DNA of 55,627 bases from NCBI GenBank assembly GCA_021795355.1, contig JAJYPL010000005.1, positions 1 to 55,627 on the forward strand, written 5' to 3'. Source of the stretch: a bacterium. Lineage in GTDB: Bacteria > SZUA-79 > Acidulodesulfobacterales > Acidulodesulfobacteraceae. How positions within the stretch are numbered: the first letter of the stretch is position 1; each line of letters opens with the position of its first letter. The notes below the pieces were generated by a model that ran no database searches, was not told the DNA's origin, and saw nothing but the letters and a program-made list of their open reading frames with translations. This document shows positions 7,526 to 14,591 of this stretch, one piece after another. The translations under genes and the position numbers were made by a program.

Positions 7526-7646
7526 ATGATATCATATGATGATCATATGACTAATATGTAACGTTAGCGTAACGTAACAATAGCAATCGTTTTTGAGATT
7601 ATAGTTGTAACGTTAGAATAACGTAACAGTAACGTAACGTTAATAG
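7526..7646. repeat. Palindromes and GTAACGTTA repeats between iterons and rep
   Basis: ATGATATCAT and ATCATATGAT palindromes cluster at 7526-7550, the latter core repeated at an 11-base step. A 22-base repeat built from GTAACGTTAG and TAACGTAACA occurs at 7558-7579 and 7607-7628, differing at two positions. More TAACG units run into the rep stop codon. These may be extra Rep or host-factor sites. Confidence 0.6.
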
Positions 7647-8629
7647 AAAATATCATAAGGCGATGAGGTGCAGACTTGTCCTGTTCCGTCGTAGTCGTTC
7701 CACGCGTATCTGTCCCATGCCCTTTGCAGCCATTCAAAAATATCGATACTCCAATCTTTTTCCTTAAGATTATTAAAATCAGTTTTTCTGACTACCCAAT
7801 CCTGCATTTTTTCAATTTCTTTTTCGACGTCAAGTCCGTCGAATTCTGTTGAATACCATACTATATCGCCGAATTCGATTCCGTCAAATTTTAAGGTCGC
7901 GGGATTAAAAGTTATTTTTCTTGATAGTATCTTCTTTGACGTTCTTTTTATAAGAAAAGACAGTTTCACGACTTTATTGCCGGATTTTATTGTTTTATAT
8001 TCTGCCGAAATATCCGCGTTTTTAAGATTAATTTTATCTAAAATAGATTGTTTGATTTTTGAAAACGGCATTTTTTCGATATTGAGCAGTTTTTTGAAGT
8101 CATCTATTTTAATTATGTAAATAAAGCCTTGCTTACCGCCAAGAACAGATACGAAAACTTCATAGAGTTTCATATCGTATTTACTTCTTAAATTTAGAAT
8201 AATATTCAGCGGGTATGTCGTAAACTTTTGTTTTAAATTTAACAAATACGGCGCAAGCTTCGGATTCAGATTTATTTCGACAATTCCGCCGGAGCAGCCG
8301 GCATCGGTGAACCAGCTGTAAATTTTCCAATTTTTATTATCTCTAAACGATTCGATAGGTTTTTTAATAAAACTTTTCAATAAAATATTGAGATATGAAT
8401 AGTTTTCATCGCCCAGACCGATAATTTTTAAGAATTGCCGGGCGGGCATTATAAAAGGCTTTAGTTCATCGTCGTCCTTATAGATTTGGCTCAATACGAC
8501 GCCTAAAGTTTTTATCTGATCCGCAGACAAATCGCACCGGGTAAATATTAAATCGTTATCCTTTTTAATTACATTATTATTCTTCAAAGCTTTGTAGGTT
8601 TCCAACCCGTCATTCGTAATTACCGACAT
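7640..8629 (-). CDS. Plasmid replication initiator, Rep_3 (RepB) family
   Basis: This 329-residue protein resembles initiators of iteron plasmids (Rep_3 fold, two winged helices). The N-terminal half has the typical LIFTRCDLSADQIKTLGVVLS and LKSFIKKPIESF segments; a central LNLRSKYDMKLYEVF stretch is the conserved region that precedes the second winged-helix domain. It would bind the iterons 130-240 bases beyond its stop codon and open the origin. It is the last gene of a leftward operon, 40 bases after the small unknown gene. Family recognition is by pattern, without a search, but the iterons beside it support it strongly. Confidence 0.85.
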   Translation of the reverse strand: MSVITNDGLETYKALKNNNVIKKDNDLIFTRCDLSADQIKTLGVVLSQIYKDDDELKPFIMPARQFLKIIGLGDENYSYLNILLKSFIKKPIESFRDNKNWKIYSWFTDAGCSGGIVEINLNPKLAPYLLNLKQKFTTYPLNIILNLRSKYDMKLYEVFVSVLGGKQGFIYIIKIDDFKKLLNIEKMPFSKIKQSILDKINLKNADISAEYKTIKSGNKVVKLSFLIKRTSKKILSRKITFNPATLKFDGIEFGDIVWYSTEFDGLDVEKEIEKMQDWVVRKTDFNNLKEKDWSIDIFEWLQRAWDRYAWNDYDGTGQVCTSSPYDIFY

Positions 8630-8669
8630 ATTTTATCTCCCCTGCCGCTGTTTCCGGCATAAAATTATT

Positions 8670-9110
8670 TTAAAAATTAATTTTTTTAAAAATTTTAATA
8701 AAATAAGTTCTGCTCATATTTATTGAATATTTTTGCTGAACGTATTGCTGAAGTTCTGCATAATTTAAATTCCGTTCTTCTTTTATCTTGTAAAGCTTAG
8801 GCATTAGGCGCATTAAACGGTTTAATTTAGGCGATTCTTTTGATTTCCGGCGTAGTTTCTTGATATGGCTCTCGTATATCCCGACCGATTTATAATCGCC
8901 GTCGGTTAAAATCTGCCCGGTAGTCTTTTTGGATTGCGATTGCAGGGATAATAGATTTTCTACTTTAGATAAAGCCGTATTGACGGCATTATCTAAGACT
9001 ACGTCATCGATAATGCAGAGCTTGCCGGTAAGGCGCAGGACTTCCAAAAGCGCGGGGATTTTATCTTTTTTCTTTTTTAAGATTTTTTCTAATTTTTCCG
9101 TATTTATCAT
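8670..9110 (-). CDS. Small basic protein of the rep operon, unknown function
   Basis: The 146-residue, lysine-rich product is not recognised. The N-terminal 35 residues are very basic and helical (EKILKKKKDK). The C-terminal 45 residues (LNYAELQQYVQQKYSINMSRTYFIKIFKKI) look like a helix-turn-helix of the kind in plasmid-encoded DNA-binding proteins. Its start overlaps the stop of the upstream recombinase by four bases (ATGA), so translation is probably coupled. A DNA-binding role in copy control or mobilisation is a guess from position and charge. Confidence 0.7.
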   Translation of the reverse strand: MINTEKLEKILKKKKDKIPALLEVLRLTGKLCIIDDVVLDNAVNTALSKVENLLSLQSQSKKTTGQILTDGDYKSVGIYESHIKKLRRKSKESPKLNRLMRLMPKLYKIKEERNLNYAELQQYVQQKYSINMSRTYFIKIFKKINF

Positions 9111-10024
9111 TTTGAATACACTCCCGTTATGATTTCGTTCCTGTTATGACCAAGTTCTGCCGACGTCATATGCACGGCTTCGACGTGCGAATAGCCTTGA
9201 CTTTCAAATTGTTTAACTGTTTCGATTGCGTAATTATGCCTTAAAGAATGAATTGACCCGCTATCGCCCAAAACCGCCCTGATTTCATTGTTTATCTTAG
9301 CTCCCGTAACGACATCGCCTAATTTTTCGATATTATTCTCTTTCAAAAATGTTTTAATATCTGAAATTAAAGACTTGTCCGAAATTTCCGATACAATTCT
9401 ATCTTTCCCGCCTTTTGCGCCGATTATCTCAATCTTATTTTCTTTTAAATTACTAATAGATAATTTAAGAATTTCGGATTTGCGCAGTCCAGCCGATAAA
9501 GCACAACGGACGGCGAGATTGACTGCTTTATCATGAATTTTTAAAAGTTTATCAACATCGTTTTTAGAATATGCGCGGACATCGGCGTGCTGCATATCTT
9601 TTTGAACCTGCCTGTTGAAATTTTCGTTCAGCTTAAAATCATAGTTTCTATTTAAGTTATGATGTTCGGAATAGCGGTTTAAGGCGGTTTCGAGTTTATT
9701 TAATGCCGATTTTTCAAGCTGGAAAGTTTTATGCGCGATATTTTCGTCAATCCTGCTTTGCAAATAAGATTTAACCGCTTCGGCCGTAGTTTTAGTCAAA
9801 TCTTTTAATCCTGCATTTTCTTTTGCCCAGTTTGCAAATTTAACGACGCTTTCCCTATATGAATCGGCAGTCCTGTAACTATAAATACCCGTTTCTTTAG
9901 CTATACCAGCCGACCCGACTGCTCCGGCTTGCCGGGCATTATTTTTAGCTTCGTATTTAGAATTTCCGATTGCTTTTATCTCTTTGAAAACTTCCGTAAC
10001 CTGCCATTTTACTGAACCTTTCAT
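9107..10024 (-). CDS. Second tyrosine recombinase, coupled to rep
   Basis: The product (305 residues) has the tyrosine recombinase catalytic set: Arg181 (SAGLRKSEIL), Lys207 (GGKDR), His259 and Arg262 (SIHSLRH), His293 (ELGHNR) and Tyr303 three residues from the C-terminus. A helical core-binding domain spans about 50-145. The protein ends just after the tyrosine. It heads the leftward operon with rep, which suggests plasmid multimer resolution or inversion rather than integration, since the tRNA-proximal integrase already serves that. It starts at ATG with TAGGAGA upstream. Confidence 0.85.
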   Translation of the reverse strand: MKGSVKWQVTEVFKEIKAIGNSKYEAKNNARQAGAVGSAGIAKETGIYSYRTADSYRESVVKFANWAKENAGLKDLTKTTAEAVKSYLQSRIDENIAHKTFQLEKSALNKLETALNRYSEHHNLNRNYDFKLNENFNRQVQKDMQHADVRAYSKNDVDKLLKIHDKAVNLAVRCALSAGLRKSEILKLSISNLKENKIEIIGAKGGKDRIVSEISDKSLISDIKTFLKENNIEKLGDVVTGAKINNEIRAVLGDSGSIHSLRHNYAIETVKQFESQGYSHVEAVHMTSAELGHNRNEIITGVYSK

Positions 10025-10555
10025 AATATAAATCTCCTATTTTTTATTAAAATAACGATGTTTTAGACAAGACTGTCCATTTAAAGTTAAGAACAGAAAC
10101 TTTTTTTTACAACGTGTTTGTCGTTGTGTTTATTTTTTCTTAAAAATAAGAAAATCGCATAAACAACGCGCTAAGATTTTACTTTGAAAAATCAGATAAA
10201 GCTCTGACGAGCTGAAATTGTTTGGCGGCTTAAATCTTTTAAAAGCCTAAAATTTGTGATTGTTATTGCAGAAATGAACCGCAACAACGGAGTATGCAGT
10301 TTTTATAATATATTTTTTGAATAAGAAGTTTCCCGAATAAAGCACGGGCGTTATAGGATGCAAATCTTTCTTTCCCCCCGTTTTATCGGGGTTGTGGGAA
10401 TATGTCCGGAGTTGAGATTTGCGCAGGGCGGCATGTATAGGAAAAATACGAACCGCCAAAAGATAATTTCCCAAAAAAAGATAAAGATATTCCTATACCT
10501 AAGGCATAAACGAATATAAGTTTAAATTTTAAAGGATTTTTTTAAGTAATTGGAT

Positions 10556-10735
10556 TTTTAGACAAGACTGCCATAAGGAATCAACGGTCGCTTCCGTTCA
10601 GGTAGTTAAGGTAAGACGAGAGTGCGAATATCTCGAATGAAACAAAATTATGTGCTTACACACGCTCATAAGACAGGGAAAATGTAAGTTTTACCCCTGA
10701 ATTTGTTCTAATCACGAGTTGTTTTGTGATTGGAT
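10556..10735 (+). ncRNA. Possible structured RNA of the element
   Basis: Five consecutive short hairpins occur within 150 bases: AACGG/CCGTT (10583-10598), CGAGA/TCTCG (10617-10635), TTATG/CATAA (10648-10671), CAGGGAAAA/TTTTACCCCTG (10674-10699, two-base bulge) and AATCAC/GTGATT (10710-10731). Loops are small and spacers short. Protein-coding potential is absent on both strands. Orientation cannot be decided; plus is chosen arbitrarily. It could be an antisense copy-control RNA or another regulatory RNA. Confidence 0.3.
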
Positions 10736-10886
10736 ATGCAAGTCGTATATTTTTTAAATTATCTCAAGCATTCGCCTGAAAAAATAATCTAAAAAAATAC
10801 ACCGCACGCTATTAATAATTTTATTATAGCATATAAAAATATCTTGTCAAGTATTTTTTGTAGCTTTATTGTTTTTTATCGCTTAC

Positions 10887-10934
10887 GGCTCTGTTTGTAT
10901 TTAATTCGCTTCGCTCTTAAATACAAACAGAGCC
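10887..10934. repeat. Perfect 18-bp inverted repeat (hairpin)
   Basis: Arm GGCTCTGTTTGTATTTAA (10887-10904) pairs exactly with 10917-10934 around a 12-base loop TTCGCTTCGCTC. A strong hairpin, possibly a terminator or a palindromic repeat unit; no clear T-run follows on either strand. Confidence 0.7.
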
Positions 10935-11116
10935 TACGTTTACGGACATTTCAGAATTAAAATAAAATTTGTAATAGTGTCGGAGAGAGTGTCATAATGT
11001 TGTGGTTTTTGCTTGCTTCGTCCGCTGTTTTTTCTTGCTCCGTTTTTTGCCTGACGGCAAAAACTCCGGCGAAAAAAGAGCGCAGACTACGGCGCAAAAA
11101 CTTTTAAGTGCATTAT

Positions 11117-11154
11117 TAAGGGGGCTCGCTTTGCCGACAAAGCTATCCCCCCTT
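11117..11154. repeat. GC-rich nested hairpin
   Basis: TAAGGGGG (11117-11124) faces CCCCCCTTA (11146-11154), enclosing an inner stem GCTTTG/CAAAGC with a four-base loop. It stands out from the AT-rich surroundings and resembles a REP-like unit. Confidence 0.5.
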
Positions 11155-11216
11155 AGACCCCCAAGAAATCGGGAATGGGGTAAAAACCTTTTTTGATTTT
11201 TCTTTTTAAAAAACTT

Positions 11217-11225
11217 TGGTATAAT
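11217..11225 (+). promoter_or_regulatory. Extended -10 promoter of the coiled-coil gene
   Basis: TGGTATAAT gives a perfect -10 (11220-11225) with the extended TG motif, about 38 bases before the start codon. No well-spaced -35 is seen, as is common with extended -10 promoters. Confidence 0.45.
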
Positions 11226-11262
11226 AACATTGTTAATTAATTTAATTAGGGGGTAAAAGTCT

Positions 11263-11544
11263 ATGGCGTCAGTTATTGTTTTGCCGGAAGCTTTGATTAA
11301 AAATACAAATAAAGAAGAGCAGAAGGAACTTGCCGAGTTTTTTAACGGAATTAGTAAATCGGCAAGCGAAGCAACTATTTTGACCGTAGAAGAAAAGTTT
11401 GAAAGACGCTTAACGGAAGAAATATCTAAAGTTAATACAAGAATTTCAGAAACAAAAACCGATATTATTAAATGGATGTTTATATTCTGGGTAGGACAGA
11501 TAGGCGTATTAGTGGCTATCTTAAGTCTGTTTTTTAAACATTAA
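11263..11544 (+). CDS. Membrane-anchored coiled-coil protein (DUF1640-like)
   Basis: The 93-residue product has a polar N-terminal half, a heptad-rich stretch (about 40-68, EEKFERRLTEEISKVNTRI) and one membrane helix at the C-terminus (WMFIFWVGQIGVLVAILSL). The pattern resembles small DUF1640-type coiled-coil proteins common in proteobacteria. A strong ribosome site AGGGGG precedes the ATG. It is the only clear gene in the right part of the element and the sole candidate cargo. Function unknown; membrane association and oligomerisation are inferred. Confidence 0.75.
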   Translation: MASVIVLPEALIKNTNKEEQKELAEFFNGISKSASEATILTVEEKFERRLTEEISKVNTRISETKTDIIKWMFIFWVGQIGVLVAILSLFFKH

Positions 11545-11554
11545 AAAATTGCTT

Positions 11555-11573
11555 TTGTCCCAAATTTGTCCCA
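11555..11573 (+). repeat. Paired TTGTCCCA sites near attR (putative integrase arm sites)
   Basis: Two direct copies of TTGTCCCA (11555-11562, 11566-11573) at an 11-base step match the pair near attL. They lie about 58 bases inside attR. Confidence 0.5.
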
Positions 11574-11592
11574 TAGCATTTTTTATAAAGAA

Positions 11593-11620
11593 AATAACTT
11601 AATAATATTAATAAGTTATT
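11593..11620. repeat. 9-bp hairpin beside attR
   Basis: AATAACTTA (11593-11601) pairs with TAAGTTATT (11612-11620) around a ten-base AT loop, ten bases before attR. It may end transcription of the coiled-coil gene or bind a recombination protein. Confidence 0.45.
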
Positions 11621-11630
11621 GTATGTAATA

Positions 11631-11681
11631 ACCTGACTTTTAATCAGGTGGTCGTGGGTTCGACTCCCGCGCGGCTCACCA
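11631..11681 (+). repeat. attR: 51-bp copy of the tRNA-Lys 3' part
   Basis: An exact copy of 5655-5705. It starts in the anticodon stem and ends with the encoded CCA. It lacks acceptor 5' strand and D-arm, so it is not a functional tRNA; it marks the right junction of the element. Confidence 0.93.
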
Positions 11682-11785
11682 CTTAAAACTACAGCAGATA
11701 AATATATTACGACATTTCTTTATGCATAAATAGACAGCTAAGACCGCTTATAAGTATTGCAAAATGTAATAATTATCGAGATATT

Positions 11786-13318
11786 ATGGGTATATTAAAT
11801 ATAAAGCCTTTATCCCGTGTCTCTAAAATCATATTTACCGGTTTATTTATTCTGATTTTATATTCAATTATCGCCTCATTCGTTTACGTAATTTTACAAA
11901 ACGAAATCGACCTTTACGTTAAAAAATCTACCGATCTTGCGCTTTATACTACTAAACTTTCTACCGATTTAAATGATCTGATTATCGAGTCTGCTTCAAT
12001 TATAAAATATTCTAAGTTAAACGATAAAAATAAGCTCAAAACATCCTTAATTAAAGCTAGAGCCTTAATAACCTCAACGGATAAAGATTTTAAAACTGTA
12101 AGACATTATATAAAAACTTCACGAATTGGAACAAAAACTATTTTACCTTACATAAATAAATCATATTTTAATTACACAAACCTTATAAGGCCGATAATAA
12201 AGAGGATTATAAAATATCACAGCTTAATTTCAAAAAAAATATTTCTCACGCCGATAGAACTTGCCCTATATAAAGATTCCCCCGTTTTTTCGCCGTTTGC
12301 AATAAAAGCAGTCGATAAAACAATAAAGCGTGAAAGAATCATACGAAACTATGTTAATCTGATTTATTTGACAGGTTCGCTGTTGATATTTGCATCTATA
12401 CTTTTTTTTATCTTTTATTCAAAAAGAAAAACTAAGGAAATAGAAAATCTTTATGCAAAATTCAATTTAATATTCGATAATATATACGATCTTGCTTATG
12501 TAACAGAATTTACCGATGATGCCGTTCCAAAACACTTTACAGAGGTAAATGACATGGCTTTAAAAAAACTTGGCTATTCTAAAAATGAATTTTTAAAATT
12601 AAGCCATCTAAATATTATTAATGCAGCCAATGAAGATATATTAAATATGATGAAACTTTTGTTTGAAAAAGGCACGATGACTTATACAACGGAAATTAAA
12701 ACAAAAGACGGAAAGATAATTCCTTTTGAAGTTACCAGCCGCATTTATAAAAATAAAAATCAACACCCTATAGGCGTATGTATTGCAAGAGATATAACGG
12801 ACAGAGTTAAACTGGAAAAAGAACTTAAAAAACTATCAGAAGTAGATCCTTTAACCGGAGCTTATAATAGAAATAAATACAAAGAGATTATTAGAAAAGA
12901 AATCGATAGGTCTAAAAGATACGGGTATCCTCTTTCCCTCATAATGATAGATGCAGATTTTTTTAAAAAAATAAACGATAAATACGGACATGCAACCGGC
13001 GACGAGGTATTAAAAGACATCGTTTCTCTTATAATGAAAAACATAAGAAGCGGCGATTATTTAATACGATGGGGCGGGGAGGAATTTTTAATAATAGCCC
13101 CCCCATACGCTTCTTTAAACAATGCCTATTTGCTAGCCGAAAAATTGAGGGTTCAGGCAGAATTAAACTATTTTTCGGCTAAAGGCATAAGAATAACTTT
13201 AAGTTTCGGCATTGCGGAACTTATGGAAAACGAAAACGAAACGCCCCTTATCAAAAGAGCCGATAATGCACTTTATAAAGCCAAAAATAGCGGAAAAAAT
13301 AAAAGTGTAATTTCTTAA
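11786..13318 (+). CDS. Membrane diguanylate cyclase with PAS and GGDEF domains
   Basis: The product (510 residues) has a first membrane helix (about 15-37), an all-helical periplasmic sensor region (40-188), a second helix (189-211), a PAS domain (about 222-340) and a GGDEF domain (345-508). The active-site motif is GGEEF (430-434), and the inhibitory I-site RSGD (421-424) lies at the standard five-residue distance. It should therefore make cyclic di-GMP and be subject to product inhibition. The signal sensed is unknown. It is the first chromosomal gene right of the element and stands alone, convergent with the next gene. Confidence 0.92.
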   Translation: MGILNIKPLSRVSKIIFTGLFILILYSIIASFVYVILQNEIDLYVKKSTDLALYTTKLSTDLNDLIIESASIIKYSKLNDKNKLKTSLIKARALITSTDKDFKTVRHYIKTSRIGTKTILPYINKSYFNYTNLIRPIIKRIIKYHSLISKKIFLTPIELALYKDSPVFSPFAIKAVDKTIKRERIIRNYVNLIYLTGSLLIFASILFFIFYSKRKTKEIENLYAKFNLIFDNIYDLAYVTEFTDDAVPKHFTEVNDMALKKLGYSKNEFLKLSHLNIINAANEDILNMMKLLFEKGTMTYTTEIKTKDGKIIPFEVTSRIYKNKNQHPIGVCIARDITDRVKLEKELKKLSEVDPLTGAYNRNKYKEIIRKEIDRSKRYGYPLSLIMIDADFFKKINDKYGHATGDEVLKDIVSLIMKNIRSGDYLIRWGGEEFLIIAPPYASLNNAYLLAEKLRVQAELNYFSAKGIRITLSFGIAELMENENETPLIKRADNALYKAKNSGKNKSVIS

Positions 13319-13376
13319 TAGAAATTAATTCATTAAATAGACTGAAATCATTAATTAATATTTAAAAAGCGAAAAA

Positions 13377-13730
13377 TTAATTTTCGTTTCTTTTAGAAGT
13401 ATTGTGCTCAATATCCATTAGTACCAAAATTAACTCCGCATAAGCCCATAACAATAAAAATATAACTATCGTTACTATTATGCCGCCGATCAATGAGAAA
13501 AAGAACGACGATAAAGCCGAACCTACATTAAATCCGCCCCCTCCGAACATTTCCGACATTTTTCCAGCCTGGTCGGCCCATACAAAAGACATTATAAAAG
13601 TACCTATTAATCCGACTGCCAAATAAACAAGGGCTGCTATTTTTAATATAAAAGCAATAAGAGAAAGCGCGGGGTATTTTGAGTCGTTATTTAAAGTGCC
13701 CCTGAATTTAAAGTAAGCGACGTAATTCAT
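13377..13730 (-). CDS. Two-span membrane protein of unknown function
   Basis: The 117-residue product has two strong membrane helices (about 22-50 and 78-107) separated by a glycine-rich segment FGGGGFN. A basic and acidic tail (MDIEHNTSKRNEN) closes it. An ideal ribosome site GAGGAGG is seen upstream of the ATG. No family is recognised with confidence, though the layout resembles small DUF4282-type membrane proteins. It lies just upstream of panB on the same strand, with a 48-base gap to it. Confidence 0.7.
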   Translation of the reverse strand: MNYVAYFKFRGTLNNDSKYPALSLIAFILKIAALVYLAVGLIGTFIMSFVWADQAGKMSEMFGGGGFNVGSALSSFFFSLIGGIIVTIVIFLLLWAYAELILVLMDIEHNTSKRNEN

Positions 13731-13778
13731 AAATATATCCTCCTCATTTCAAAAGTAACTGTATTAATTTTTATTTTT

Positions 13779-14582
13779 TTATTTGTGTTTATAAATATTT
13801 TCTTCCGCCGGAAAAGAGCCGTCTTTAACTTCCCTGCCGTACGCTTTTAAGGCTTCGACTATTATAGGGCGGGATTCTGCAAATTTTTTAACGAATTTAG
13901 GAGGTTTTTGAGCTAACATTCCTACCGCATCATAAAATACAAGCACCTGTCCGTCGGTATATTTTCCGGCTCCTATTCCTATCGTGGGAATATTTATGCT
14001 TTTTTTCACGATTACGGCGGCTTCTTCGGGCATTGCCTCCAGCACTATCATAAATGCGCCTGCATCTTCGAGAGCCTTAGCGTCTTCGACAAGTTTCTCG
14101 ATTTGCGAACTTATTTTGCCTTGAACTTTATAGCCGCCCATAACATTAATAAACTGCGGCATAAGACCTATATGCCCTATTACGGGAATACCGCTTTCGG
14201 TAAGTTTTTTAACGGTGCCGGCTATATTAGGGCCGCCTTCCATTTTAACGGCGTTTGCCCCGCCTTCTTTAAGTATTCTGCCGGCATTCGTCAAAGCCTG
14301 CTCCGTGCTTACCTGGTAAGACATAAAAGGCATATCGCATGCCAAAAAAGTATTTTTTAAACCTGTTCGAACTATTTTAGTGTGATAAATCATATCTTCC
14401 AATGTCACGCTTATAGTGTTATCTTTTCCCTGAACGGTGGTTGCAAGCGAATCGCCTACCAATACTATATCGACTCCCGCCTCTTCCGCAATACCGGCTT
14501 GAACGAAATCGTAAGCAGTTATCATGACGATTTTTTCGCCGTTTAATTTCATTTTAACAAAATCTTCGATTCCTTTTTGCAT
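13779..14582 (-). CDS. panB: 3-methyl-2-oxobutanoate hydroxymethyltransferase
   Basis: This 267-residue enzyme transfers a hydroxymethyl group from methylene-tetrahydrofolate to ketoisovalerate, giving ketopantoate for CoA synthesis. Family residues are all seen: Asp44-Ser45 (VGDSLA) and Asp83 (ACDMPF) for metal, Lys113 and Glu115 (VKMEGG) for substrate, and the catalytic Glu181 (VLEAMP). The length is normal. It begins ten bases after the stop of the Ptb-like gene, so the two form an operon. No panC or panD is near. Cytoplasmic. Confidence 0.95.
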   Translation of the reverse strand: MQKGIEDFVKMKLNGEKIVMITAYDFVQAGIAEEAGVDIVLVGDSLATTVQGKDNTISVTLEDMIYHTKIVRTGLKNTFLACDMPFMSYQVSTEQALTNAGRILKEGGANAVKMEGGPNIAGTVKKLTESGIPVIGHIGLMPQFINVMGGYKVQGKISSQIEKLVEDAKALEDAGAFMIVLEAMPEEAAVIVKKSINIPTIGIGAGKYTDGQVLVFYDAVGMLAQKPPKFVKKFAESRPIIVEALKAYGREVKDGSFPAEENIYKHK

Positions 14583-14591
14583 TTTATATTC

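Larger units (their letters stand above)
10025..11216. other. Long non-coding stretch of the element
   Basis: About 1.2 kb has no convincing gene. It holds a hairpin ACAACG/CGTTGT (10109-10127), a 15-base direct repeat TTTTAGACAAGACTG (10061-10075 and 10556-10570), a run of small hairpins at 10583-10731, an 18-bp perfect inverted repeat (10887-10934), a GC-rich hairpin near 11048, and a G/C stem at 11117-11154. Frames at 10247-10474 (minus) and 11002-11196 (plus) look like chance. Confidence 0.5.
5655..11681 (+). mobile_element. Integrated iteron plasmid in tRNA-Lys (about 6 kb)
   Basis: The element lies between 51-bp direct repeats of the tRNA-Lys 3' part. It holds a tyrosine integrase next to the tRNA, a plasmid-like origin (five iterons, palindromes, AT-rich stretch), a leftward operon of a second tyrosine recombinase, a small unknown and a Rep_3-type initiator, a primase-like gene remnant, and a rightward membrane coiled-coil gene. 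Paired TTGTCCCA motifs occur near each end. There is no relaxase, partition pair, phage structural gene or resistance cargo. It is best read as an integrative plasmid or a decayed mobilisable element. Confidence 0.88.

Noticed and set aside
10247-10474. Minus-strand frame of 75 codons in the element
   Set aside because: No ribosome site, odd composition, no recognisable domain, and it lies in a repeat-rich non-coding stretch.
10556-10735. Group II intron (GTGCG near 10622)
   Set aside because: No domain V sequence, no reverse transcriptase frame, and the size is far too small.
11002-11196. Plus-strand frame of 64 codons
   Set aside because: It runs across strong hairpins and GC-rich palindromes, so the frame is probably a by-product of these.
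11631-11681. Second tRNA-Lys gene
   Set aside because: Only the 3' part from the anticodon stem is present; the upstream sequence cannot form the acceptor or D-arm. It is attR.
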